A DNA stretch of 64,000 nucleotides from Okeania hirsuta (GCF_003838195.1 NZ_RCBY01000001.1:1-64000); one strand, 5' to 3'. Counted from the stretch's first letter, positions 48,597-60,010 are shown. Notes: generated by a model not told the origin, from the letters alone. Program-made: numbers and translations.

Positions 48597-51116
48597 ATGC
48601 ATCTGACACATTTAATTGGGAAATTATTGAAGCCCCAGAAAAAACAACAATTATCGAGTTGGTCAACTCTGGCAACTTCACCAATTTTAGTGGTGTTGAC
48701 AATAGCATCTCTAACAGGTACTATGGGTCAACGTTACTACAGTCAGCCAAAGTTAGATGAGGGAACTGTTGCTCCTCAAACTATCCGTGCTCCGAAAGGT
48801 GCTATAGTTCCCGACAATAAAGTAACTGAACAGCAGCGCAAATCAGCTAGACTGGGTGACATCACTGTATTGATGATTAATGAGTCAGTCAATCAAAGAG
48901 TTGACAAAGAATTAGCTGAAATACTGGCACTAGGTAATCAAGTCAGAGAGATAGTTGTTAATTTTCCATTTGTGAATACAGGTATATTATCAACAAATAC
49001 TCAGCTGCACCTACAGCAAGTTTCCCAAGAAAAGTGGGTGGCTATTCAACAAATAGTAGAGGAAGAGTTAAAAGAAAGACCTCCAGGGCCTCAACCAGGA
49101 ATAAATGCTGATTCTATATTAACTAAAAACTCAATAGAACTTGTCAGTAACAATGATAACGTTATAGACGATCGATTATTGACTAAGGTATCAGTCCTAG
49201 CAGACTATCAGGAATATAGTCAAAATTCTATAGTTATTAGTAGTAAGGATCGACAAGCAATTTCAGAATTATTAGCTTATCGCAAAAAAAGTTTTTTTCA
49301 AAACTATGAAAGAGTTTTGGAGGAGATTTCACAAGCTCGTGATTTGTACAAAGACGCAACAGAATATCTGGCTAAACAGCAGGAAATCGAAGGTTATGAG
49401 GTATACGATTCTACTTTATTAGAACTGTCTGACACTGACTGGCAAAAAACTCAAACAGGTATTGAAATTGTAAAAGAGCGAATGCTGGCTCAAGGAATAT
49501 CGCCAAATCTACCTAAGCAGGAATGGGTGAAAGCACTGAAGTTACAAGTAAATGATGTAGTTCCTGTGGTGGCGGAAGATTTAGCAATCAATGTTTTGAA
49601 GGTAGCTTTGGAAGCTAATTTATCTCTAGATTCAGAAGGCACTAAACAATCAGTTGAACTGGCAGCACAAGAGATTGAAACAGTAACATACAAAGTCCGA
49701 AAGAATGAAGTTATTGTCAGGAAGGGGAAAAATATTAGCCGTAAGGCATTTGTGTTACTAGATCATTTTCGCTTAAGTCGCCGTACAGTTAATTGGCATG
49801 GTTTGGGGGTTTTGGTAGGTATTGTTAGTGGAGCTGTAGGTATAGTAGTTCTAGTAGAAAGGCAATTTAAATCTGGTCTAAGGCACAGAGATAATATACT
49901 TTTGTTGCTTTTGAGTTTGAGCGCACCGTTACTGATCGCCTTGAAAGTACCATGGAGTAGTTTACCAGCAATTGGATTATTGGTAGGAACTTTCTATGGT
50001 TCAACTATGGGAGTGACAGTGGTGGGATTAATCTCTGTGATACTACCTATTGGGATGGATGTTGACAAAATAGATTGGTTTGCCAGTGCTGCTGGTGCTA
50101 TTGTTGGCAGTGTAATAGCTGAAAAAATGCGATCGCGTGAAGAACAAGCATTGTTAGGTTTAGGGGTAGGGTTAACTCAAGGTACTGTTTATTTGTTGAT
50201 AAATTTGATTGTCCGTGAAACACCAGGATTACTATGGTATGCAATCATAGGTCCGGTAGGTTCGCAAGCAGTAACAGGTGCAGTAACAGGTTTGGTTTGG
50301 AGTATTGTTGCTTTGGGTTTGAGTCCATATTTGGAGCATTTGTTTGATTTGATTACTTCGATTCGTTTGTCTGAATTGGCTAATCCTAATCGCCCTCTGT
50401 TGAAGCGTTTGGCATCGGAAGCACCTGGTACTTTTCAGCATACTCTGTTTGTGGCAAGTTTGGCAGAAGCGGCAGCACGAGCAATTGGTTGTAATGTAGA
50501 ATTGGTGAGAACGGGTACTTTGTATCACGATATTGGTAAAATGCACGATCCATTAGGATTTATTGAAAATCAAATGGGTGGACCGAATAAACATGATGAA
50601 ATTAAAGATCCGTGGGTGAGTGTGGAAATTATCAGAAAGCACGTTACGGAAGGATTGGTAATGGCTCGTAAACACCGATTGCCAAAGGCTATTAGGGCGT
50701 TTATTCCTGAACATCAGGGTACAATGTTAATTGCTTATTTTTATTATCAAGCTAAACAAAGATCTGAGAAGGGAGAAAAGGTAGTTAAGGAAGAGATGTT
50801 TCGCTATGCAGGACCGATTCCACAATCGCGAGAAACTGCTATTGTGATGTTGGCAGATTCTTGTGAGGCAGCATTGCGATCGCTCAAAGATGTGACTCAT
50901 AAAGATGCTTTACAGATGGTGAAGAAAATTATGCGGGCACGTTGGCAGGATAATCAATTGGCTGATTCTGGTTTGACAAGGGCAGAAATGTCAACTATTG
51001 CCGAAATTTTTGTACAAGTTTGGGAACAGTACAATCACAAACGTATTGCTTATCCTAAAGCGGCAATGAATCCAAACCAAGTAAAAACTGTAAAGTCAGT
51101 TGTTAGTTCTAATTAA
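48597..51116 (+). CDS. pgpH: 7TM-HD family phosphohydrolase (PgpH-like, cyclic-di-AMP phosphodiesterase family)
   Basis: 839 residues. One N-terminal membrane helix (ILVVLTIASLTGTMG) is followed by a large extracytoplasmic 7TMR-HDED domain (about 50-395, beginning with LDEGTVAPQTIRAPKGAIV). Then come seven membrane helices (about 400-590) and a cytosolic HD domain with GTFQHTLFVASLAEAAARAI, TLYHDIGKMHDP (HD) and FIPEHQGTMLIAYFYYQAKQ. PgpH-type enzymes degrade c-di-AMP and integrate envelope signals; cyanobacterial members have this same layout. Metal-binding H and D residues are kept. Possibly translated with the upstream ADP-ribosylglycohydrolase-like gene. Confidence 0.88.
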   Translation: MHLTHLIGKLLKPQKKQQLSSWSTLATSPILVVLTIASLTGTMGQRYYSQPKLDEGTVAPQTIRAPKGAIVPDNKVTEQQRKSARLGDITVLMINESVNQRVDKELAEILALGNQVREIVVNFPFVNTGILSTNTQLHLQQVSQEKWVAIQQIVEEELKERPPGPQPGINADSILTKNSIELVSNNDNVIDDRLLTKVSVLADYQEYSQNSIVISSKDRQAISELLAYRKKSFFQNYERVLEEISQARDLYKDATEYLAKQQEIEGYEVYDSTLLELSDTDWQKTQTGIEIVKERMLAQGISPNLPKQEWVKALKLQVNDVVPVVAEDLAINVLKVALEANLSLDSEGTKQSVELAAQEIETVTYKVRKNEVIVRKGKNISRKAFVLLDHFRLSRRTVNWHGLGVLVGIVSGAVGIVVLVERQFKSGLRHRDNILLLLLSLSAPLLIALKVPWSSLPAIGLLVGTFYGSTMGVTVVGLISVILPIGMDVDKIDWFASAAGAIVGSVIAEKMRSREEQALLGLGVGLTQGTVYLLINLIVRETPGLLWYAIIGPVGSQAVTGAVTGLVWSIVALGLSPYLEHLFDLITSIRLSELANPNRPLLKRLASEAPGTFQHTLFVASLAEAAARAIGCNVELVRTGTLYHDIGKMHDPLGFIENQMGGPNKHDEIKDPWVSVEIIRKHVTEGLVMARKHRLPKAIRAFIPEHQGTMLIAYFYYQAKQRSEKGEKVVKEEMFRYAGPIPQSRETAIVMLADSCEAALRSLKDVTHKDALQMVKKIMRARWQDNQLADSGLTRAEMSTIAEIFVQVWEQYNHKRIAYPKAAMNPNQVKTVKSVVSSN

Positions 51117-51775
51117 ATGTTTTTCAACAAAGAAGGAAGAAAGAAGAAAGAAGAAGGAAAAAGGCGATTAGTTATAGCAACCGCCAAGTTGGTGTTTGAC
51201 AATTAGTGCGAGCATCTTGCTCGCGTAATGAATCATCATAATTGCCTGATATCCTAACTATAGTATAATGGCCACTGCTATATATTGGCGATCGCTTTTC
51301 TCTAATACAAGGAAGAAGTAAAAAGCAAGAAGGAAGGAGGCGTTTAGTTATCTAGGAGGGAAGGAAATATCTTGCGTTGTCTGAGTTTTAAGCTTTTAAT
51401 ATGTCCGTGCCCTTTCCTTCGACTGCTATAAAAATTAATAATATCAAATCCTAACTATAGTGGCCACTGCTATATATTGGCGATCGCTTTTCTCTAATAC
51501 TTTGAAAATATGCTTATGATAAGCACTACACAAATAAGTTAGGAAATTCTTCTATTTCCTGTTCTGTGCTACCTACTCCCTTTTCACTCAAATTTATTGT
51601 CAAATGCCAAAGAACCTACTGCTATAGCAGTCGAAGCAAAGCTTAGGACATTCCTAAATGCTCAAACGAGGGTCAGAGATCGCTTCTGTAGGGGCGAATG
51701 GCCATTTGCTAACGCAGAGCTGCCGCTAACGCCCCTACTTACTTCTGACTTCTGACTTGCGCGTAGCGCTATATA
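51117..51775. other. Gene-free stretch with a direct repeat
   Basis: Two copies of a block of about 40 bp that includes GGCCACTGCTATATATTGGC and GATCGCTTTTCTCTAATAC (around 51270-51310 and 51457-51500), each including a HIP1-overlapping GCGATCGC. AGAAGAAGGAAG-type purine runs and an SDR-like phrase GCTAACGCAGAGCTGCCGCT (about 51708) are also present. No gene is supported between the pgpH and radC ends. Confidence 0.6.
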
Positions 51776-52507
51776 TCAATCTCCTTGAGGATATTCTTCC
51801 CATAAATTAGTCGCTTGGCGCAGACTGGAATGTTCTCCATTACCCATAATGATATGGTCGAGTAGAGGAATAGCTAAAAATTGCGCTCCTGCTAACAATT
51901 GGCGTGTTAAGTTGATATCTTCGGGACTAGGTTCCACATTTCCCGAAGGATGATTGTGGGAAATAATAACTCTGGTTGCACCCTGGCGAATCACTTCTCG
52001 AAAAATTTCACGGGGATGAGCTAATGTTTCTGTTGCGGTACCGATGGTAATTACTTGAGTTCCGAGTAAGCGGTTATTTACATCTAAGAGTAAAACTGCA
52101 AATTTTTCTTGGGTTTGCCACATTAAATCTTGACTTAAAGCATCTGCAGCAGCTTGTGGACTTTCAACAAGAGCTAATTCTGGAGGGCGAGATTGAAATA
52201 CTCTTTTTCCTAATTCAATGGCAGCCAAAATAGTTGTTGCTTTTGCTGTACCAATACCATGAATTTGAGTTAATTCTTGAACTGTAATATTACGGAGAAT
52301 TGAGAGGGGGTCGCGCTGATGTTGACTTAATTGATTGAGTATATATTGTCCGAGACCTACAGCAGAAAGTTTCCCTTTTCCCTGACCTGTACCTAAGAGA
52401 ATAGCAATTAATTCTGCAGTGGAAAGACTTTTCGGACCAGAGGCAATTAATCTTTCCCGTGGTCGTTCATTGCTCGGTAAGTCTGCAATTCTAAGACTGT
52501 AGGTCAT
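51776..52507 (-). CDS. radC: RadC/YicR family JAB-domain protein
   Basis: 243 residues. N-terminal helix-hairpin-helix-like region ([20 protein letters not shown]) and C-terminal JAB/MPN domain with the metal-binding signature [20 protein letters not shown], plus LLDHIIMG. Length and motifs are standard. Despite the name, no radiation-repair role is proven; the family is linked to DNA transactions. Single gene on the minus strand. Confidence 0.92.
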   Translation of the reverse strand: MTYSLRIADLPSNERPRERLIASGPKSLSTAELIAILLGTGQGKGKLSAVGLGQYILNQLSQHQRDPLSILRNITVQELTQIHGIGTAKATTILAAIELGKRVFQSRPPELALVESPQAAADALSQDLMWQTQEKFAVLLLDVNNRLLGTQVITIGTATETLAHPREIFREVIRQGATRVIISHNHPSGNVEPSPEDINLTRQLLAGAQFLAIPLLDHIIMGNGEHSSLRQATNLWEEYPQGD

Positions 52508-53356
52508 TTCAGTTATCAGTTATCAGTTATCAGTTATCAGTACTTCCGGCTTAAGTGGGAGGCTTGAAATACTGAAGTTTCTTTTTTCATCCCCTTTAAA
52601 GGGGAGGCTTGAGACCTGATATTTTGGTCATTGATGCACTATGAAAAAACTAAGGTCAATAATTTCTAAACATAACATAAGTTATTCCAAGAAACTAGAC
52701 ACAAAACAAAAACTTCATACAACTCCGTATTATTTTGGATACCTAGAATTTTTACTGCCAGATTATGTCTAAGTTATCTCAGGAGGTGAGAAGAAAACTA
52801 TAAGTACATGTGCAAAATTAATTTAATATTTGTCAGTAGGGAGTAGGGAGTAGGGCATAAAAAATATACTTTTGTGTACAATAAATCAATCTAAAAATAC
52901 AGCAGATTCCACCAAGTGTGAGGTACACCCATAGCGGGCATCTTGCCTGCACTGAGAACATTTAATTGTTAATATCTGTACTTTATATACAACCGAATAT
53001 GCTGTATTTTTTCCTACCTATTTAAGCTAACCATCAAATATACAATAGACATCTCCAATAATAAAAAATAAAATTAATATCGTACAAAAATCATTAATTA
53101 TTTACTGTATACTTCCTACTGACCTTCCATGGAAGGTCCCTAATGCATACTCCCTACTCCCTCTTTTCTGGAGATGTCTAATTAATATTGCTTGACTATT
53201 TAAAGGATAAATAGAAAAAAAGTTTTGATAAATAATAGTTTAAGACCAATATCAAGCTGATTAAAAATTATTAGGAGTTGGTAATTGCCAAGGGTTAAAT
53301 CAGCAATATCGTCAATTTTCCTCTAGATTTTTCTGCATATAATTTTCAGGTTATTA
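52508..53356. other. Gene-free stretch
   Basis: Starts with tandem TTATCAG heptamers (52509-52538) right behind the radC ATG. A CCCCTTTAAAGGGG palindrome (52590-52603) and GGGAGTA heptamers (about 52837) follow, then a possible family B relic (AGCAGATTCCACCAAG, GTGAGGTACA at about 52903). No gene is supported. Confidence 0.45.
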
Positions 53357-53488
53357 CTAATACAACCAACTCTGATATTCTGAATTAGCATCTTTCATTT
53401 CTTCATATAACCAAACCATGCGATCGAGAAACCACATCTTACTTAAAAGTACTAGAACAACTCCTAATAAAATCGGCCAGATATTCAA
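53357..53488 (-). CDS. Small one-helix membrane protein (43 aa)
   Basis: The frame encodes MNIWPILLGVVLVLLSKMWF, then LDRMVWLYEEMKDANSEYQS and WLY: one membrane helix and a short charged tail. The pattern LLSKxWFxDRMVWLxExMK matches what I recall of a small conserved cyanobacterial protein (a DUF6653-type), though I cannot check. The start would be TTG at 53486-53488; an in-frame stop lies just upstream. Too short for most gene finders. It lies about 100 bp from the end of an insertion sequence. Confidence 0.5.
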   Translation of the reverse strand: MNIWPILLGVVLVLLSKMWFLDRMVWLYEEMKDANSEYQSWLY

Positions 53489-54061
53489 CTTAATTAATCC
53501 CTAAATACAAAAGATTAAACCAACTGTTGAAATGAGATTAAGAATATTAATTACGGGTTGATGATGTTTGGGAGTTTCAATACTGAGACTTACACAACTT
53601 AACTGGTAAAATTAGACTATAATGCTTGTAAATCAATAATTTTACGTCGAAGCGCTCGCTACGGGACTTACACAAAATTTTAGAGCTGCCGAAATCAAGT
53701 AAATATTAAGGGGCTAAATTACTTACTATACTTCGATTCCAGTAGTTTGATGAATTTAATCTTTAATTGCGAAAAGCGATATTATATAAGACTTTTGGCG
53801 AAGTTTACACTTCTCATCTTCAGCCCAAATATAGCCCAAACTCTCTCTGTGAGAGGTAAATACGTCACGGTTATTAGTCAACCAATCAAAAAAACGGAAA
53901 GACATAGCTGTACGAAAAGCGTACCATTGCATCAGTAAATGTCTTTAAAGGTTGATTGGCCCATTGTCTTTGTAATCCTCCAGTTAGTTGATGCCAAATG
54001 ATCAAAGTATCAGCACAAAATACCAAAATAAAATGGCGTTCTAGACTCCATTTATCTCTTA

Positions 54062-54232
54062 TATCATGTCCGGTAGCATCGGTCTTGTATAGCAAAGGTA
54101 AGGAAGAAGGAAGAAGGAAGAAGGAAGAAGAAAGAGGGAAGAGGGAAGAAGGCTACCCTCGCAAGAAAAAACCATCATTTCCTGTAGATATTCACCCTTG
54201 GGTTTATACAAACGATATAAACGGACATGATA
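54062..54232. repeat. Miniature element family C, copy 2, inside a transposase pseudogene
   Basis: 171 bp, ends TATCATGTCCG / CGGACATGATA (perfect), flanked by the 3-bp duplication TTA (54059-54061 and 54233-54235). The homologous transposase copy at about 61610-61625 reads straight through (AATATCAAGTCAGAGATAAA), confirming an insertion here. The filler is GGAAGAA heptamers, unlike the filler in copy 1, while the arms are shared. Confidence 0.85.
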
Positions 54233-54590
54233 TTACTTGATATTCTGTTAATCCTCACCATCATCATTGCTTCTCGGTAAAAAACTTCTATCCAATTTCT
54301 GTTTGAGTAGCTATTTACTATCCACTCAGATGTTACTTTTGATGGCTCGACATTGGTCATAAAATTATCAATTTCTGTGGCCTCTTCTATAGAACTAGCA
54401 TTGATAACGATAGCAAATGTTCTTTCTCCAAAAAGGCGTGAAGTTGATGCTCTAAATGTCATCACCCAAAGTTTTTTGGTTGTGTCTACAGTTAATATAA
54501 CTCCCTCAAATTCCTCTATTCGGATGCTTTTTGCCCATTCATCTCTTCTAATTTCTGTTTCTGATTGGGATTTTTGTCTAACTACTATTT

Positions 54591-54615
54591 TTTCCTACGG
54601 AATGCTACGCAAACG
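54591..54615. repeat. Small dispersed repeat in transposase copy 1
   Basis: TTTCCTACGGAATGCTACGC then AAACG. It sits at the same place in the transposase (after the GGIAKNR block) as the reverse-orientation unit at 61233-61257 in copy 2, so both elements inherited it from one ancestor. Confidence 0.75.
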
Positions 54616-54959
54616 GTTTTTGGCGATTCCTCCTAGATATTTTCATTCCTTTTCTTCAAGTTGGTTCATAAATCTTGTGTTATTGCCATAACCAGCATCA
54701 ATTAAAACTTTTTCCTGACTATGGCCTCTACTGAGACTGCGGTCTATTAGCTCTATTCCTATATCTGGCTTTTTCTGAAATAGTTTGTCATTTTTTCCTT
54801 CTGGTAAAGAGCTGGAATGTTGATATAATTCAATATCTAAAGGGAAACTTTTTTTACCATCGTATCGGATGAGTTGTTACAGTTACTATTTCATTGTCTG
54901 TTTTACCAATTTCTCCTATGTATTGTCGTCCTACTCCAGATGTAAAATTACCGCTTCTT

Positions 54960-55003
54960 GCTCCGTCTTGACGCCGAGGAAACCTCGGCGCAGGCGGTGC
55001 GCT
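54960..55003. repeat. GAGG-core hairpin repeat in transposase copy 1
   Basis: Inner hairpin CGCCGAGG-AAA-CCTCGGCG (54972-54990, complement of the TTT-loop form), with GCTCCGTC on one side and GGCGGTGCGC on the other. Same site within the transposase (between DDSGH and GNFTSGVGRQ) as the copy at 60846-60890. Confidence 0.75.
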
Positions 55004-55438
55004 GTTTCGGTGTCCAGAATCGTCTAAAATCAACCCTTACCCTTTCTTGAATTTGGTTTGAGAACGTTTGTTAATTATTTCTAGACGACGTTTGCTAACG
55101 CAAAGCTTCGCTAACATTGATTTTACTAGGCTCGATTATGAGAATCTGCTATGAAATGATGTCGGCGATTATAAACTACTCCAATGGAGTTATTGGCCAT
55201 TTGAGATATGTTTTTCCTTTCACTTTCCCCTAGTAATCCACCCAAATAGTGGCGGAATCCTGTTTTTTGGGGTGGGTTTTTCCCACAATCATCAAACTGT
55301 TGACACCACCTTTCAAAGCAAGGGGGCATTGCAGTAGGGGTTGTTTCTTTCGTTCCTTGCGATCGCTTCGACGTAAAATTATTGATTTACAAGCATTATA
55401 GTCTAATTTGGCCAGTTAAGTTGTGTAAGTCCCAATAT

Positions 55439-55642
55439 AACGTCTTAGTTTTTCTGCTGTTGTAGATTTTGCGGTGGTGAAAAATCAGGCACTGAAAACT
55501 ATAACGTCTTAGTTTTTCTGCTGTTGTAGATTTTGTGATGGTGATCAATCAGGCACTGAAAACTGCAACGTCTTAGTTTTTCTGCTGTTGTAGGTTTTGA
55601 GGTGTGTGAAAATCAGGCACTGAAAACTACAACGTCTTAGTT
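55439..55642. repeat. 64-bp tandem repeat, three units plus a partial fourth
   Basis: AACGTCTTAGTTTTTCTGCT starts at 55439, 55503, 55567 and 55631, an exact 64-bp period. Each unit continues GTTGTAGATTTTG, a slightly variable 12-base segment (CGGTGGTGAAAA, TGATGGTGATCA, AGGTGTGTGAAA) and ATCAGGCACTGAAAACT. The unit ends can pair across junctions (GAAAACTA...TAGTTTTTC). It starts 8 bp after the IS701-like element and ends about 210 bp before the ROCO gene. Confidence 0.85.
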
Positions 55643-55850
55643 TTTTAATCTACTTAATATTATATGATTTTTACTAAAATGTCTAGCACACTACTGAAAT
55701 ACTGAGAAAATTTCTAGCTAAAGGATAGGGTGGTTATCTATCAGAATTTTTTGTAGGTTGGGTTGAAGTAAGAAAGTTTTGATGGTTACGGAGAATCAAT
55801 GTTTGTATTTGTAGGTATTACAATGATTGTAAAAATTATTTTATTGAGCT

Positions 55851-57647
55851 ATGATTTTTCGTAAAACAAATCAGCAGAATCAGATACCACGACGTTTTCA
55901 AGAAAGAATACAAGTAGCTAAAGATAAAAAACTTAAGAAGTTAGACTTAAGTCATGATTATTGGAGAAGAGATGATGAAAAATTAACTGAAATTCCTACT
56001 GAGGTTTGCGAGTTAGAGCAGCTAGAAGTATTAAATTTAAGAGATAATCAATTAACAAGCATCCCGGAATAAATCTCTCAATTAACTAATTTAACTAGGC
56101 TGGATTTAAGAAGTAATCAATTAAAAAGTATCCCAGAATCAATCTCTTAACTCACCAATTTAACTGGGCTGGATTTAAGAAATAATCAATTAACAAGCAT
56201 CCCAGAATCAATCTCTCAACTCACCAATTTAACTGGGCTGGATTTAAGAAATAATCAATTAACAAGCATCCCGGAATCAATTACTCAACTTACCAATTTG
56301 ACTAGACTTTATTTAAATGATAATCAATTAACAAGCATCACGAAATCAATTACTAAACTCACCAATTTAACTCGACTTTATTTAAGTGATAATCAATTAA
56401 CAAGCATCACGAAATCAATTACTAAACTCACCAATTTAACTCGACTTTATTTAAGTGATAATCAATTAACAAGCATCACGAAATCAATTACTAAACTCAC
56501 CAATTTAACTCGACTTTATTTAAGTGATAATCAATTAAAAATTCTCCCAGAATCAATCTCTCAATTAACTAACTTAACTGAGCTTGATTTAAGTTATAAT
56601 CAATTAACAACTATTCCGGAATCTATCACTAAACTCACGAATTTAATTGGGCTTGGTTTAAGAGGTAATTCCCTGGAAACTCCACCAATAGAAATTGCTC
56701 AAAAAGGGATAGAAGCAATTAGAGAGTATCTCCAACAAATAAAAGAAGAAGGAACAGATTATCTCTATGAAGCCAAATTACTAATTATTGGAGAAGGTAG
56801 CGCTGGTAAAACTACTCTAGCTAACAAAATTCAAAACCCAGACTATAAACTGCAAGAAGAAGATTCAACTAAAGGAATTGAAGTTTCTCAGTGGAATTTT
56901 CCCACAAAAAATCAACATGACTTTCAGATGAATATTTGGGATTTTGGCGGACAAGAAATTTATCATGCGACTCACCAATTTTTTCTCATTAAACGCTCCC
57001 TATATATTCTTGTGGCTGATACTCGTAATGAAGATACAGACTTTTATTATTGGCTGAATATAGCAGAATTGTTGAGCGATAATAGTCCTTTATTAATTAT
57101 CAAAAATGAGAGACAAGAACGTAAACGGGAAATTAATCAAATAGCATTACAAGGTCAATTTTCTAATATCAAAGAAATATTAGACACCAATCTTGCTACT
57201 AATCGAGGTTTAGAAGAAATTCAAACAGATATCCAACATTACATCAGTAATTTACCTCATATTGGCAGTGCCCTTCCTAAGACTTGGAAAAAAGTCCGTG
57301 AAGTATTAGAAACAGATGGTCGTAACTATATTAGTTTGACAGAATATTTATCTATTTGTGAAGAGAATGGCTTTAAGAAGCGAGAGGATAAATTACAATT
57401 AAGTGGTTACTTACATGACTTAGGAGTCTGTCTGCATTTTCAAGATGACCCACTGTTAAAGAAAACAGTTATTCTTAAACCAGAATGGGGAACAGCAGCA
57501 GTTTATAAAGCTTTAGATAATCCGCAAGTTTATGATAATTTTGGCAAATTTACCAAAGATGATTTAACAAATATCTGGCATGAAGATAAATATGCCAATA
57601 TGCACGACGAGTTACTGCAATTAATGATTAAATTTAAACTCTGCTAT
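55851..57647 (+). pseudogene. ROCO protein (LRR-Roc-COR), 5' segment, two nonsense codons
   Basis: Start MIFRKTNQQNQIPRRFQERI, then about ten 23-residue leucine-rich repeats (LTNLTRLYLSDNQLTSI type; three almost identical). The Roc GTPase domain has AKLLIIGEGSAGKTTLANKI (P-loop), NIWDFGGQEIYHATHQFFL (DxGGQ) and LLIIKNERQ in place of the usual NKxD-type motif. COR follows (SYLHDLGVCLHFQDDPLLKK, ILKPEWGTAAVYKAL). In-frame TAA at 56070-56072 and 56148-56150 break the LRR part. At 57647 the gene is cut by an insertion and resumes at 61877. ROCO proteins are dimeric signalling GTPases; in bacteria their partners are mostly unknown. Confidence 0.9.
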
Positions 57648-58229
57648 CGGGACTTTAGTGAAAAAATAGCAAAAAAAAGGGTAGAATATATATGTGATAT
57701 GTATTTTACGTTAATTACTGGCCGGGGTAAAGTCTGATGAAAGAAACAACTTCAGTGGCCATGCCTCCTTGTTTTCATCGATGGTGCGTTCGCGGTAGCG
57801 TTGCGTAAGCAAATCGCTTTAACGATGTCAGGACTTACGCAAAGACACTATATATAGAGTATGGTCATCTAGAGCGATATAGCTGCCGCACTTGCTCCGC
57901 CAACGCTTAAAAATGGAGAGCGATTGCCTCAGCAAAGCTCCGCTAACGCCTCAAGACAAGTATCATTATCAGAAATTAGGCCAAGAAGCTATATATAGTA
58001 CCATTTCTCATGCATTAATGCTCGGCTTGGAAGGTAGTCAAAATAAATGGAAAAATTACAGAAGTTAGTTAACAATAAAATTACGTTAATAAATAGTATT
58101 TATAAATAAAAAATCCAAGTATAGCAAAGTTTTTGAGAATTGGTATAACTATAGTGTACTGATCTAAGTTTGGTAGGTGTTGCTCCATGTTAATACATTG
58201 CATCAAAATACTCTAATTATAATATAATA

Positions 58230-59279
58230 GACTTGTCGCTTTATAAGGTAAAGTAAAGTTAATAGGGTGTTTGAGATGGGACAATGTTAGATCTGAATCG
58301 GGTGCTAAAAGAAGACCGCCTCAGTGCGGGCATTGACTGGACTAAACCGTAAGGCATTGGATGAATTATTACAAGCTTTTTGTGTCCAACTTGACTCGGA
58401 AGCGATACGGCGCTCCGCCACCCTCCGCGAACGCTCTTTTGCCAAAAACCTAGAGTTCGAGCTTTAGGAGGAGGGAGAAAAGCGCGGTTGTTAGAGGCCA
58501 AAGACAAGCTATTTTTTATCTTGTTCTACTTCAAGTGTTACCCTACCTTTGATGTGGCAGGAATATTGTTTGACTTACACCGCAGCCGAGCACACTATTG
58601 GATGTTAAGACTACAACCGTTGCCCTGAGAGTGCTTTAGGGAAAAAAATGGCCTTACCAGAACGTAAGTTACAAAGCATTGAAGAATTCATTGGCAGGTT
58701 TCCATCTGCCAAAGAAGTGATGATTGATGGTACGGAACGGCCAATCCAGCGTCCAAAAGACCAGCAAAAGCAGAAAAATCATGACTCAGGTAAAAAAAAG
58801 TGCCATAGGAGTCAACATCTGATCATGACAGACTCAGATAAAAGGGTCCTCGTCCTATCAAAAGCAAGAGAGGGCAAGGTTCATGGGCCTTCGGCAGTTG
58901 GACGCGCGAAAAATTGGTAGATTTTGTGCTTTTTGGAAGTGAAAATTCATGTAGATTTGGGTTTCCAGGGATTACAGAAGGAATTCGTCAACATCAAAAT
59001 TCCCACGAAAAAACCTAAAGGAAAGGAATTAACTGAGGAACAAAAACTTTTCAATAGAGAGAAAAGTAGCGTTAGCGTCAAATGTGAACATACAATATCT
59101 GGCGTGAAGAGATATAATGCAGGGAGAGGATTGTATCGAAATCACATTAAAGATGCGCGACGATCGCTTCATGTTCACTGCGGCTGGACTCTGGAATTTT
59201 TACTTAATGGTAGCATAGTTTAATCAGTGAAAACCAGAATTTTCCCATTTCACTTTAAGGTTTTATTTCGCGACAAGTC
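58230..59279 (+). mobile_element. Third-level IS5-type insertion
   Basis: 1,050 bp, ends GACTTGTCGC / GCGACAAGTC, flanked by TA on both sides (58228-58229, 59280-59281). It sits in the leader of the second-level IS: the uninterrupted relative at 62470-62530 has the same CAAAATACTCTAATTAT and ATGAATTTTAACTATATTGA sequences close together. The TA duplication fits IS427-like members of IS5 with a DDE_4-type transposase. Confidence 0.88.
58275..59223 (+). pseudogene. IS5/IS427-like DDE_4 transposase, broken
   Basis: Pieces in several frames: the HTH part (FDVAGILFDLHRSRAHYWML), LPERKLQSIEEFIGRFPSAK, DDE motif 1 in EVMIDGTERPIQRPKDQQKQ, KNHDSGKKKCHRSQHLIMTD, LGFQGLQKEFVNIKIPTKKP, EQKLFNREKSSVSVKCEHTI and GVKRYNAGRGLYRN. 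At least two stops (for example near 58628 and TAG 58918-58920) and frame changes make it dead. Confidence 0.8.
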
Positions 59280-59450
59280 TAATTATCTAGAAATGTTGTA
59301 GAGAGCGATCGATATGAATTTTAACTATATTGATGATTGTCAATATTTGCTAAATTCTCATACAAATTATACCATAACTAACCTAGCCAATCACCTAGAA
59401 AATATTAGCCATGATACAATTAATCGTTATTTAAGAATAGAATGTCTAAG

Positions 59451-59474
59451 TTTCCTGCAGAATGCTGCGCAAAC
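59451..59474. repeat. Small dispersed repeat, diverged copy, in transposase
   Basis: TTTCCTGCAGAATGCTGCGC then AAAC; bases differ from the family consensus at the loop and stem (TGC for TAC). It separates YLRIE from QDLWRNVKEE; the relative at 62650-62690 lacks it. Confidence 0.65.
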
Positions 59475-60010
59475 ACAAGATTTATGGCGAAATGTGAAAG
59501 AGGAAATAGTCCAATGTACAGAGGCATACCTAATTTTTGATGAGACAGTAATCAATAAAAAATATGCCAATAAAATTGAACTTGTACGACGACAATATAG
59601 TGGTATCGGTACATCAAGTAATTCGGGGCATAGGAATAGTTAATTGTATCTATTTTAATCCACAAAATGAACAATTTTGGATAATAGATTACCGTATTTA
59701 TGATCCAGATAGTGACAACAAAACTAAAATAGATCATGTTGAAGAAATGATATTAAATGTGATAAATACCAATAAATTACCATTTAAAACTGTATTAATG
59801 GATAGTTGGTATGCAACACAAAGATTAATGGCATTAATAGATAATTTAGGAAAAATTTATTATTGCCCCTGAAAAATAAATCGCGCACGTAGATGATACT
59901 GGTGGTGTAGAAAAATATAAAAAGATTGCTGAATTAAGCTGGAACTCCTCAGAAAAAATATCAGGCAAAATAATTAAAATTAAAGGTTTTCCAAGGGATA
60001 AAAAAGCGAA

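Larger units (their letters stand above)
53758..55329 (-). pseudogene. IS701-like DDE transposase, copy 1, broken
   Basis: Begins MPPCFERWCQQFDDCGKNP at 55329. QKTGFRHYLGGLLGESERKN, YIGEIGKTDNEIVTVTTH and a DDE-like VLIDAGYGNNTRFMNQLEE follow, and it ends near DWLTNNRDVFTSHRESLGYI (about 53820). It aligns piece by piece with the copy at 60584-61856. Many frame changes and stops plus three foreign inserts; not functional. Confidence 0.8.
53587..55431 (-). mobile_element. IS701-like insertion sequence, copy 1 (decayed)
   Basis: 1,845 bp with long, almost perfect terminal inverted repeats of about 60 bp, starting GACTTACACAACTTAACTGG and including ATAATGCTTGTAAATCAATA. The enclosed transposase is on the minus strand and is heavily damaged. 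It has received a family C miniature element (54062-54232), an SDR (54591) and a GAGG-core hairpin repeat (54960-55003). The target duplication is unclear: the left flank is ...CAATACTGA and the right flank CCAATAT. Confidence 0.8.

Noticed and set aside
55439-55642. Possible CRISPR array (regular 64-bp period)
   Set aside because: The would-be spacers are only 12 bases long and similar to each other, and the remaining 52 bases are near-identical; this is a simple tandem repeat. No cas genes are present.
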